Assembly (NCBI GenBank): GCA_037355855.1
Contig: CM074760.1
Coordinates: forward strand, 5,138,501 to 5,202,500
DNA length: 64,000 nt
Source: Pseudo-nitzschia pungens
Lineage: Eukaryota; Bacillariophyta; Bacillariophyceae; Bacillariales; Bacillariaceae
Direction: 5' to 3'
Part shown: positions 50,731 through 60,801 of the stretch, piece after piece
Layout: every line of letters starts with the position of its first letter
Numbering within the stretch: position 1 is the first letter of the stretch
Made by a program: the position numbers and the translations under genes
Notes under the pieces: model-generated
What the model saw: the letters and a program-made list of their open reading frames with translations, nothing else
Database searches by the model: none
What the model was told of the DNA's origin: nothing

Positions 50731-51050
50731 GGTCTTAGTGTTTGTTACAGAGAGATGTTCTATTGTTGTTGAGGATAAAAAATATCAGATTTCATTTGTA
50801 ACCGAAAAAAAGAAGCGACGAAATAGTGATCAGATTACAGACCTGATTACAATTTGCTTTCGTGAAAACAAAAAACATTCTTCTACTATGTCTACGTAGG
50901 TGCATTGGTTGAGCTGTAATCTGAAATGAACATTCCTATAGAGAGCTTAATCAGATTATTTTTTTAGGTGGGGTCGATTTGAAATCAGGGGAGGTGCGAT
51001 TTGTAACCTAAAAATTTAACTAGTGTTTCTTAGTGTCGAGCTGCTCGAAT

Positions 51051-51118
51051 TTTGCGAGAACCACTTGAAATCTCGCGCGCGTGATTGCAAGGGAAATCGG
51101 TCGTACTCGACGGTTACA
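51051..51118 (-). repeat. Right terminal inverted repeat
   Basis: Complement of the left TIR: it begins TTTGCGAGAACCACTTGAAA and ends ACTCGACGGTTACA. Just inside it, GTCGAGCTGCTCGAA (51035-51049) resembles the outer stem word of the left cloverleaf. Confidence 0.85.
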
Positions 51119-51126
51119 GGTAAGTA

Positions 51127-51461
51127 AGCTTACTAGTAGTATCGGTACTTCATATTAGTTATGCCGAGCCATGCTTTCCACACTCATTTTCTTCCTTGTC
51201 ACTTCATAATTATTGTCCTCGAGAATCACCTCGAAACTCTTGTGCCAACGAACGTTGTGACCGAAAACCGAAGCGACGACACACTCTCTACTCTCTGGTA
51301 AGATTACCGGTATCCCGTGTTTTGACAGCCCGCACACAACAATATTCGTCATTCCATTACTACAGTTCTGTGGACCGTCGCAACAACGCGGGAGATCATT
51401 GTTTACGGAAGCAACTGGAAGCCGGAAGAGGTGCAAGACAGATACGAAGCAGACAGAAAAA
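51127..51461. other. Intergenic region upstream of the GT61 gene
   Basis: This is the right host flank of the recombinase element. GGTAAGATTACCGGTA at 51297-51312 is the usual spacer word. No gene is evident. Confidence 0.4.
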
Positions 51462-53213
51462 ATGATCAAGGACAAATTCCATGGCGGGACGCGGAAACGG
51501 TCCGCCAAACGCGGCTTGCCCATTAGCCGGCAGTCTTCGACGACATCCTCGTCGTGTCCCTTTTCGCCGGGGTTTGTTGCGATTGGTTTGTTGGCGGCAC
51601 AGCTCGTGGTGTTCAATTTCGGGGTGGTCATGTTCGAAGAGCATTCGAAGCATGCTGCCGGTCAAGTCGTCGTTCAACAATCGGGGCCGATCCCAACCAA
51701 GGAGAGTTTTACCTCCCAAATCCGAGGACAACAGCAGCAGCAGCAGCGACAACGAGAACGAGAACGATCGATCGAGTCCGCGGATGGATCCTTCAACGGC
51801 TATCCGATATTCTTTCGAAAGGACCCAGAGAACAACATCGAAACCACCGTCCACTGCGTGGGAGAAAACTATCAAAAGGGGAACTCGTGGCAAAAAAAGT
51901 CGTGCGAATTCGGGGATTACTTTTGTTTCGATACGGCCACGAAACGCTACGTCGTGTTCGACCAACCGGGAAACGAACGATTGTACAAGCGCGCGGATGC
52001 GACGGAAATGCTGGACATTTCGCAATCCTTTCTGAAAATGTCGGCCTCGCAGACGAACAGTGTTTCGTTGGGAGGAATCAATCTCAAATGGAACCAGGAC
52101 ATATCTCGTCTCGAATGGTTCCCGGAGGTCCGCACGATGGAACCCGGCCAGCCCCTGTCCTACTACGAACTTCCGTCGAGCGTCGTCATGATCCCCTTTC
52201 ACTCGATGAACGGTGGAAATCCGGGGCATTTGGTGTGGGACGACTTTCTGCCGATCTATACCCTGCTGAGCATGTTTCAATTGAAGAACAAATCCAAGGA
52301 ATTGCTCCTGATGCGACAGGTGCTCGGGGGCAAGGACGACGAGAGCCGGAAGAAAAACAAAAACAAAAAACCAAACGACTCCCGCGGACTGTGGGCGTCC
52401 TGCGATTGGACCGACGAGAACCGATCCACTTGCCGGAAAATGTACGGAAAGTTTCTTCCGCTGATGCTCGGGAAATACCCGGTGCGCAACGACCTCGCCA
52501 CGTCGGAAGACTTTGACTTTCGACCGAGCACCGGCGGCGATGCAAGCGAGACGACACTGGTCTGCGCCAGGCACGGCGTTGCCGGCATGGGGGCGCTGAC
52601 GGATCACGGAACGTCCAAGCTGCACGGCTGGGACGAAAAGGATTACCAGGTGACCCAAAACCACGGCAGGGGCGGGTTGCTGTACGAATTCCGCAATTTC
52701 ATGCTGTCCAACATGGGCATCCCGGTGGACTTTCGGCACAAACCGCCGTTTCGGATCGTTTTTTCGGCGAGCAGCTCCAGCATCGAGATGCGGAATCTGG
52801 ATTTTGCCAAGCAGATCAAATACTTGCAGCAAGCCTTTCCCCCGTCCTATGTTTCGGTGGAGTCGCACGTGTTCAGCGAGTTGTCCCTGGCGGAACAACT
52901 CGAAATAGCCAGCCGGGCCAGTATTTTTGTCACGTCCTGCGGTGGCGGCGCCGTGACGTCCATGTTTGCGCCCAAGGGATCCAGTGTCCTCATGTACTAC
53001 ATGGAAGAGGGCGGGGTGATCGGCAACAAATACACGGGCAAGCCCGCACGACTGGACTGGGATCTCTTCAACAACATGTCGCACCTCAAGGTTCACTGGC
53101 TTCCTTCGGGAACCATGAACACGGATGCCGACACCAAGGCCCTCTTGTTCCTGATCCAACACGAGCTGGAATCGCTGGTGCGAGAAAAGAGTTACGAACA
53201 TTTCTTCAACTAG
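51462..53213 (+). CDS. GT61-family glycosyltransferase, type II membrane protein (583 aa)
   Basis: GT61 enzymes act in the Golgi or ER lumen and add sugars such as xylose or GlcNAc to glycans. A short basic cytoplasmic tail (MIKDKFHGGTRKRSAKRG) is followed by one transmembrane segment at about residues 37-58 (FVAIGLLAAQLVVFNFGVVMF) and a Gln/Arg-rich stem. The catalytic domain shows NPGHLVWDDFLPIYTLLSMF, YEFRNFMLSNMGI, PFRIVFSASSSSIEMRN and, near the end, IFVTSCGGGAVTSMFAPKGS. The last is typical of the family, which usually has a GaGLtn-type motif there. ATG 51462 is the first in frame near the tail; the frame itself is open further up. It looks intact and intronless. Donor and acceptor cannot be predicted. 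Confidence 0.75.
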   Translation: MIKDKFHGGTRKRSAKRGLPISRQSSTTSSSCPFSPGFVAIGLLAAQLVVFNFGVVMFEEHSKHAAGQVVVQQSGPIPTKESFTSQIRGQQQQQQRQRERERSIESADGSFNGYPIFFRKDPENNIETTVHCVGENYQKGNSWQKKSCEFGDYFCFDTATKRYVVFDQPGNERLYKRADATEMLDISQSFLKMSASQTNSVSLGGINLKWNQDISRLEWFPEVRTMEPGQPLSYYELPSSVVMIPFHSMNGGNPGHLVWDDFLPIYTLLSMFQLKNKSKELLLMRQVLGGKDDESRKKNKNKKPNDSRGLWASCDWTDENRSTCRKMYGKFLPLMLGKYPVRNDLATSEDFDFRPSTGGDASETTLVCARHGVAGMGALTDHGTSKLHGWDEKDYQVTQNHGRGGLLYEFRNFMLSNMGIPVDFRHKPPFRIVFSASSSSIEMRNLDFAKQIKYLQQAFPPSYVSVESHVFSELSLAEQLEIASRASIFVTSCGGGAVTSMFAPKGSSVLMYYMEEGGVIGNKYTGKPARLDWDLFNNMSHLKVHWLPSGTMNTDADTKALLFLIQHELESLVREKSYEHFFN

Positions 53214-54604
53214 CAGCCATCGATATTATTTATAACAATAAACAAGAATAATATTATACCATTATACCGGTAGTAGTCTTGGCTTCTTTGTAGCAACCAG
53301 CCACCAGGAGGCTAGTATAGTGTGAGGATTTTTTTCAAAAACTACTAATGACAAATCCAAGTGTTCATGCACAACTTGATGAAAGCTTGCTCATTGCGGT
53401 TGCACACATTGATCAAATAATTGTAGTATGTTTGAAGGGTCTTGTACAGGACCTTGTGAACCTCCTGTCTCTAATTCATCATGCTGCTGATGATGTTGTT
53501 CCCTGCGGCACTGGAGCACATCACAAGGCAAATAGACATGGCAAAACTCTTGCACCACAGCATGCAAACCCATCAGGACTTGGTCACTCATACTTACTAG
53601 GAATAAGCAAGTTCATAGTATTATGGGTAGTAAATCCAAGAAGGATGTTGCAGGAGGAGATCATAGCAGCAGGGTGGGGCACTCTCATTCCCATTTGGTG
53701 AGTACTACTAGTACTAGTACTAGTAGTATTCTTACTACTTCTTCTACTAGTAGTAGTAGTACTACTCCTACTACTACATGTCTGAGTCTTTTCAACATGT
53801 TTTTGAACATTGCTATTTCCTATTACGTCCTTCAAAAAATAGTTATTACTTGCAACTCTAGGACAAGAGGGTTATGAAAAGAGCTGCTGTGCAATCTCTG
53901 GTCAAACGTTGATCATTCATTGTGAAGGTGGATTCGAAAACTGTATTCTAGTAACGGTAATCTTAACCTTACTACCAAGTACGAAGTAGGTATTTTTTTG
54001 TGCGAGTACGAGTAAGGTTAACCTTACAACTAACCAGTAATTACTAGTACTAGTACCGGTAACTTACCAGAACCGATAGAAGATGATGATGATGATTGTA
54101 AATTGATTAGTGTCATTCAAACATACCTATTCTACTCATGATGAATCCATAGGAACCTGAATTCAGGCCTCATACGTACAATTGTGATGGATTGATTCTT
54201 TTGACGCACGACGTTTCATTTTTCACCCTTGTCCATCAAAACTTGAAACTTTTTCTTCGTGATGGACTGACTGACTTGTACGAGTGGTACGTACGAGGTA
54301 CGAGCACGAACGATGGAAGAAAGCAAGCCGTGTGCCGCGTTCCGATGTTGGGAAGCCCTCCATCATTCGGTATCAGTATCAAAATCAATATCAATATCAG
54401 TACCAGTACCAGTACCAGTATCAGTATCAGTACCCGTACCGCTACCGGTACTCGTACTTGTTGATGAGCAGCCGAGTTCGACCGACCCCTCGACAGGAAT
54501 CTGCGTCTGGATTGGGATGTGGAATGAATGAATCGAATCATCCCAAGAAAATGCACGGGCTGCGCGATGATGCGGTAGTAGCTCGTCGTCGAGACTGCTG
54601 TTTG
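53214..54604. other. Intergenic region with microsatellites
   Basis: A plus-strand frame at 53348-53701 and minus-strand frames at 53391-53835 overlap and are unrecognised; a decayed transposon is possible. ACTAGT/AGTACT trinucleotide tracts fill 53700-53780. Spacer words (GGTAATCTTAACCTTACTACC, GTAAGGTTAACCTTACAAC) lie at 53955-54070. A 6-base ATCAGT/ACCAGT tract covers 54370-54460. Confidence 0.45.
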
Positions 54605-57600
54605 ATGAGGTTGACCATGACGACACGTACTCGTGCCATCACCACCGCTTCCGTGCTTTGTTGTGTGCTGATCCTCGTGGTGCTGGTGGAAGAAATCTCC
54701 TCCTTTCCGCTCTTTTCGTTGGAACGGGGACCCCACGCAGCAAGTCCACACAGAACGTTTTCGACGTTTCAGAAATCGACGTCGACGGATGCGGGTTCCG
54801 AAGCAGAGGCCGAAGCGGAAGCAGCCGACGCGGGCGTCGCGGAAGCCATTCGATTGGGAAGGTCCGAATTCGAAGCGTACTTTCGATTCCCGCTCGACGA
54901 TTGGCAGCTGCAGGCCGGCGGATCGATACTGCTGGGACACAACGTGATCGTGTGCGCACCGACCGGTTCCGGGAAAACCGTGGTGGGCGAAATGGCGCTC
55001 CACGCCGCCTTCGACCGAGACCTCGACGGGATCTACACCACGCCCCTCAAGGCGCTCTCGAACCAAAAGTTCTCCGAGCTGCGGCAGATATTTGGCAACG
55101 CCCACGTCGGCCTGTCGACGGGGGACATTTCGATCAACCGAGAGGCGGCGCGGCTCACGGTCATGACGACGGAAGTCTACAGAAACATTGCCTGGCGATC
55201 GAGCGGCGTGGGCACGGACGGAGAGGAGGATATCAACGCGCAAGGGATGATGCAGCAGCAACAAAAGCAACAACGAGAGCAACAAGCGGAGACTTCCAGC
55301 AGCAACGATTTGAGGAAAAATTCCGTGGTAGTCTTGGATGAGTTTCATTACATGGGACAACCAGGGAGGGGAGGTAAGAACACACCGGCAATTAGTGTCT
55401 CCGTCTTTTTGTATTCGTTCTGTCTGTAACGCACTGAAATCTGATGCTGCACCTTGTTGTGCTCGTCCGACACCGGGAATTCAATGACGGTTGCTGCGCT
55501 TCACACACACACGCACACGCACACGCTCTTGCGCACACACGTTCGCAGGAGTTTGGGAAGAGTGTGTCATCACGTCGCCGTCTCACACGCAGATCATCGG
55601 TCTATCGGCGACGCTGGCAAACGCGAAAGAGCTGGCGGACTGGATGACCACCGTCACGGGGAGACACACCGAGCTGATCGAAGCTCCCGGCGCGCGACCG
55701 GTCCCCCTGAAATACCTCTTTGCGACGCGGGAGGGTATTTTTCCGCTGTTTCGCAACCCGGACGCCGGTCCCGGGTCGCCGCTGGGGTTGCTCGGATACC
55801 GGGGCGACGGGATCCCGTCGTCGGCAGCGAATGCCGGCAAAACGAAGAACAAGAAGAAGAACAACAACAATAGTGATGGGTGGATGGCCGGTGACGCGGA
55901 CGCTGGGTGGAATGATGGATTTCCGGCCCCGGACAAACTCCCGAAAGGGCTCAAAATCAATCCCGCTCTGAGCGGGCTCGCGCAGAGGAGGGTTCAGAAG
56001 GTGAACCGAATGATCGAGCGGCAAAAGGAAAACCAGAGAAGCAAACGAGACAGCGATGACTCCGACGATTGGTTCCGAAACAAACGAAACGGGAGAGGCC
56101 GCGGGCGCGGTCGCGGCTCGTTTCCGGACTCGGAATTTTCGAATCGGGAATCGAGGAAGGAACGAGAACGGTTGACGAGGAGAGAGATGAGAAAGGCGGT
56201 CCCCTCTCTGACGATTCTTCTCACGCGATTGAAGGAAAAGAATCTGCTGCCGGCCATTTTCTTCATATTTTCGAGGGCCGGTTGCGACCAGGCGGCGGAA
56301 ACGATATGCAATGCCTTCAAGGGACCGAGAGACCCCAACCTCGACATCGACGTCGACGTCGACATCGATGACGACTTTCGGAAACCGCGTCGAAAGGAAA
56401 GATACGGGAAAAACAAGAACGATGCCCCCAAAAACAGAAGAAACAAGGGTGTCGGAAGAAAAGATGCCAGCGGCGGCAGCGTACTGGAAGACAACCAGGG
56501 CAGATCGTTCCGATTGAGCAGCAACAACATAGATGAGAACGCCTTCAACTCCGTCCTGGATGCGAACAGTGCGTTTTCGGAAGACTATTTCTCTACCTCC
56601 GGATCCCCGCTTTCGTCGGAGAATTGGAAGTTTTACGCTTCTGCCGGCTTGCTTGCGTACGACGAAGTTCGGGAAGTGGCCAAGCGAGTAGCTCAATTCA
56701 ACGAAGAAAACCCCGAGATTGCCTTGGCGGAGAATGTTGTCGAACAGCTCTTGTTCGGACTCGGTTGTCACCACGCCGGCATGCTTCCTGCCCACAAGAT
56801 ACTCGTAGAGACGTAAGTGCATTTCTGTGTCCGGATTTCTGGGATCGACGATCGACTCACGTTGACAATGCTTGTTTTTCACGATCCACCGATCAGCCTC
56901 TTTCGCATGAATCTGATGAAAGCCGTTTTTGCCACGGAGGTACGTCACCACAGCTGGCCGCTTTCGAGAAATACGCGGTGGACAAAAAAATCACATCGTT
57001 GTCTACCCGGAGATGTTTGAACTCATCGTGCGTCGTGTGTTTTCGGGATATCCGTTTTTTTTCTATCACCAAACTGTGCAAGACGCTGAGTGCTGGAATC
57101 AACATGCCCGCGAGAACAACCGTCATTTGCTCCCTGGCGAAGAGAAGCGGGGGAGGTGCCATGGCCACTCTCGAAACATCGAATCTGCTTCAGATGGCAG
57201 GGCGAGCGGGAAGGAGGGGCATGGATACCACGGGAACGTGTGTTCTGGTGGCAACTCCATTCGAAGGCGAGGACGTCGCGGCATCGATTTTGACGGACCC
57301 GATCAAGCCAATATCTTCGCAATTCCGCCCCTCGTATTCTCTTGCCGTCAACTTGATTGCGAGAGGGAACGGAAAACTGGACGTGGCAAAGCAACTCGTG
57401 AGCAGGAGTTTCGCGAATTGGGGCAGGCAGCAAATGGAAGAAGCTCGCAACGGTTCGTCGCAAGCCAGCGAAATCGCGGATGTCTTGGTCCAGGTCTCGG
57501 AAGAAAAATTCATCAAGACCTTGATTCGCGTGTTCGACCGCATGATCGAGAGACGAAGCGCAAAATTCGACATTGCGTTTCTGAGCCACCTGACGGAGAT

Positions 57601-59134
57601 TCTGAGGGATCGGGAGCTGCTCAAGAAATCCTCGAAGAATTTCGAGGCCGCAAAGCTGGCGTTTGAATTAGAATCAACGACTTTAGGCTGCCTCGAAATG
57701 GAAATGACGGATTCCCTTGGAGATCAAACGAGTCTTTTTGAAGAGGATGAAATCCTCCAGCAAGTAAAGGAGCAACGAGAACGAGTACAGAAAGCGCAGA
57801 AGAGCTTGAAACGGCACCCTTACACATCCATTGTGAAGATTACAAATGAGCTTTTGGGCGATGAATCTGACGACACGAAAGAACTAGTGGAAAGCCTCCG
57901 GAATATCGAGGGTATGGGCGGTGGTATGGCAGGTCTCGATCCCGAAGACCTCGCTCGATTTGCCAAGTCCACCGTTATGGTCAAACAAAAGCTGAAAAAA
58001 CTCGCAAAATCCAATCCCGACATTGATCCCGAGATGCTGCTGCTTCTGGAATCGCAGAACCCAATCGATGAGCTCGAGGATTCCGCTTGGAAAGAAATGC
58101 TAGCGATCACAAAAGTTTTGATTGCCTTTGGATGTCTGGTTCCCGCTTCGGGTGTGACCAAGGACTACTCCGACGCCGATCTCGAAAACGAAACGTTTGA
58201 GGTCACTCCGGCGGGCACGGATGTCGGAATGCTGAGCTTCGAAAACTCCCTGTGGTGCTTCTTGGCAATGGGTGGCACGTACGATGTTACCAACGCGTCC
58301 GCCGAATTCGATCGAATGAAAGAATCCATGGAAATCTTCGATTACGACGAGGACGAGAACGAGGACGAGGACCTCCCCGACGCCACCGGTCGAGATGATT
58401 CGGCGGAGACCGAGGACGCCGGTCCGTCCAGGTCGCAGCAAGAAGCGGAAACGCTGCTCTACCACCTCCGAGAATTGTCCCCCGGTGAAATGGCCGGCTA
58501 CGTGAGCTGCCTCGTCACGGGCGACACCGCGCGCGGCGGCCGCGTGGACTCGATCGGCATCTTCAAGCGCCTGGGACCCCGTTTGCAGCGATCGATCCAG
58601 GTCCTCCTGGACGGGACGGAACGCCTCCTCGACGTGCAGAGAAAGTGTCTCCTGGACGAGACAACCTGCGGCTGCCGGTTCGATCTGTCCCACGCCGAGG
58701 TGGTGACGGCCTGGGCGAACGGTTGCACGTGGAGCGAGGCGCTGGAGATTTCCGGCGCCGCTCCCGGCGACCTGACCCGGATCATCGGCCGGGCGACCGA
58801 TGCGGTCCGGCAGCTCGGGGCCCTCAAATTCAACCCGATCCGGAGGAACGATCTGATGAATCCGGCGGCGGGCGGCGCGGTCGACCCGCTGGCTCGGGGC
58901 ATCCATCCCGACGTCCGCCGTCTCTGCCGCGAGGCCGTCGCGCAGATGAATCGATATCCGGTGAAGGATCCCCTCCCGTTCGAGGCGGAGGAAGACGCCG
59001 TCTTTTCGGAAGACGACGACAACGACGACGACGGCGACAACGATGAAGCTGATGGTGAAGATGCCGATGGTGAAGATGCCGATGACGACGCACCCGAGGG
59101 TGTGGAAGCAGATGTGAATGGAGAAATGAATTGA
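54605..59134 (+). CDS. Ski2/ISE2-like DExH-box RNA helicase, probably plastid-targeted (four exons, 1375 aa)
   Basis: Exons: 54605-55373, 55549-56812, 56897-56939, 57083-59134. All introns are GT-AG, and the sum is divisible by three. Helicase motifs run in order: APTGSGKT, TTPLKALSNQKF, VVLDEFHYM (II), LSATLANAKELADW (III), GLGCHHAGMLP (IV), FATETLSAGINMPART (V, assembled over two junctions) and QMAGRAGRRGMD (VI). The C-terminus, with SPGEMAGYVSCLV and VVTAWANGCTW, is a DSHCT domain. The N-terminus has a signal peptide (ASVLCCVLILVVLVEE) followed by ISSFPLF, matching the diatom plastid bipartite signal with Phe at the cleavage site. Plant ISE2 is a chloroplast relative acting on RNA processing. 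The insertion after motif III (residues of about 330-600) is Arg/Asn-rich. ATG 54617 is an alternative start. Confidence 0.85.
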
Positions 59135-59138
59135 CGCA

Positions 59139-59174
<36 letters not shown>

Positions 59175-59412
59175 GACCACGATGGTAAGGATTGAGAAGC
59201 AAAATGAGAAACACGAGTGGAACCAATCGTGCTGCGACTATTGCATTCCGAAACAACGACATGACCATTAGTGTACAACAAGAGCCTTATTATTATTATT
59301 ATTTTTATTATTTCGTTTCGGTTCCCGCGAACCAAATCTGGCACCATTCGCGCGTGCTGCATCGGACAGGATTGATTCCTTCGATTCATTGATTCGTTCG
59401 TTCGTTCCGTCC
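59135..59412. other. Convergent intergenic spacer
   Basis: AAT/ATT trinucleotide runs at 59140-59172 and 59287-59310 lie between the helicase stop and the stop of the next, opposite gene. Confidence 0.5.
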
Positions 59413-60801
59413 TCACGTCAAATCGTCTTCGACGGCATTCGCGAAAAAGTAAACGTAAATGGCCAGCCCCAGCGTAAAGGCAACGAAGAGAAAGCGCTTG
59501 CGCTCGTTCCAAAACCCGGCCCGGAGCATCATCGCCAGTTTGGACGGTCCCGCGGACGCCGATCCGAGTTGCAGTTGCTTCAGGTGTTCGAGGTCGTCCT
59601 CGCCCAGCATCCCGGCCGATGTCGTGATTTCGTAGTCGCTTTCTTCGTCCTCCCTGGAAAGTGTTGGTTGCTGCATCTTTTTGCGCCCCCTGGATAGCGG
59701 AGGGGTTCTCAGTTGCTGTTGCTGCTGCTGCTGCTGCTTGCCGTTGAGACCGCGCTTGAATCGATCCAGGCTTTCCAGTGCCATGTTTTTGAAGTACCCA
59801 CCAAACGGACCGCTGCTTCGGTCGTCGCCGGTGTTCGGATCTTCGGGTTCCCTTCGACTCTGTTCCTGCAAAGCACTGTTTGCTAGCATTTCGTCTATGG
59901 TTTGCTGGGGTTGGTGCAGCGGAGTTTGCAGGCGCACGTCTTCCATGAACCGATTGGATGGTTTGGGGTTGCGTATCGTTATCACCGACGTCGGTGCATC
60001 GTTGCCATTGCCATTGCCATTGCCACTGTCATCACTATTGCTACTTCCATTGTCGTTCGAACCCCCCGCAACTCGTTTGTCTTTGTTTCGCATCATGGAG
60101 AGAATCGGATCTTCCTCGTCAAAGTCTTCCGAACTGTCGTCGTCGCTGCCGTTGTCGTTTGAGTTGCTCATGGTATTGATGCTACTAGTATCATAGTTTG
60201 TGGACCCAGCTCCGATTCCCGGGCGGGTAGACTGCTGCTGCTGCTGCAATGTATCGGTTACGACCGATAGCAACGAGACGGACGAGGTTTTTGCGGTTTG
60301 CTGCGTCCTCGCAATCTTGGCAGGATCGCTCTCGCCTTGCTTGGTCGGCTTTACTGTTGTCGAGACAATCTCGTTTGCATCCGATTTGTTATTGTTATTG
60401 TTATTGATGTTATTGGTATTGATGGTATTGATGTTGCTTCGGTCCAAAAGAGAGGAACCGGTTCGATCCAGCAAAGACCAAGAGGAACCGGTGGAATGGG
60501 AATAGTAAGAGGCTACATCGTCGGCAGTCGCGGTTTCGACGCCGTGGTTCGCCGTCATTTTTGTCGCTTCCGTTGCGCTCGCTGTTCCTCCCGCAGCGTT
60601 TGCACCGCTCGCGCTGCCACGAACATTAAAGTCGGGAGAGTGAATGTATCGGTCGTTCTGCGCCATGTCGTCGAAGCTGGGCAATTTGTAATTGTTTAGA
60701 TTCCCCGCTACCTGAACCGCATCCTTGGCCTGCTCGCGCAGCTTGGAAGCGAAACCGCGAAAGCCACCGCCGCCGCCATGGTTGTTTCCGATGTTGTTCA
60801 T
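59413..60801 (-). CDS. Tail-anchored membrane protein of unknown function (462 aa)
   Basis: I do not recognise a family. The ATG at 60801 begins MNNIGNNHGGGGGF, followed by a short amphipathic segment (FRGFASKLREQAKDAVQVAG). Most of the protein is low complexity (Asn, Ser, Asp, Gln runs). One segment, IDEMLANSALQEQSRREPED, could be a helix. Near the end, RAGFWNERKRFLFVAFTLG starts a single transmembrane segment (FLFVAFTLGLAIYVYFFA, about residues 438-455) with a tail of only seven residues. That makes it a tail-anchored protein inserted in ER, Golgi or an organelle outer membrane. Golgin- or SNARE-associated proteins have such layouts, but no motif supports either. Confidence 0.6.
   Translation of the reverse strand: MNNIGNNHGGGGGFRGFASKLREQAKDAVQVAGNLNNYKLPSFDDMAQNDRYIHSPDFNVRGSASGANAAGGTASATEATKMTANHGVETATADDVASYYSHSTGSSWSLLDRTGSSLLDRSNINTINTNNINNNNNNKSDANEIVSTTVKPTKQGESDPAKIARTQQTAKTSSVSLLSVVTDTLQQQQQSTRPGIGAGSTNYDTSSINTMSNSNDNGSDDDSSEDFDEEDPILSMMRNKDKRVAGGSNDNGSSNSDDSGNGNGNGNDAPTSVITIRNPKPSNRFMEDVRLQTPLHQPQQTIDEMLANSALQEQSRREPEDPNTGDDRSSGPFGGYFKNMALESLDRFKRGLNGKQQQQQQQQLRTPPLSRGRKKMQQPTLSREDEESDYEITTSAGMLGEDDLEHLKQLQLGSASAGPSKLAMMLRAGFWNERKRFLFVAFTLGLAIYVYFFANAVEDDLT

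Larger units (their letters stand above)
47171..51126 (-). mobile_element. Crypton-like tyrosine-recombinase element with TIRs and a cloverleaf terminus
   Basis: A single recombinase gene lies between inverted repeats of about 68 bases (47596-47664 and 51051-51118). The 13-base word GTTACAGGTAAGT occurs at 47171-47183 and 51114-51126 and could be the direct repeat left by recombinase-mediated integration. Between the left copy and the left TIR lies the 380-bp cloverleaf-like palindrome. Known Cryptons usually lack long TIRs, so this arrangement is unusual. Whether 47171 or 47596 is the real left end is not settled, because the spacer motif of the host resembles the proposed direct repeat. Confidence 0.6.

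Noticed and set aside
51396..53201. 601-codon minus-strand frame opposite the GT61 gene
   Set aside because: It lacks any family signature and mirrors a GC-rich coding strand; the plus frame has a membrane segment and clear GT61 motifs.
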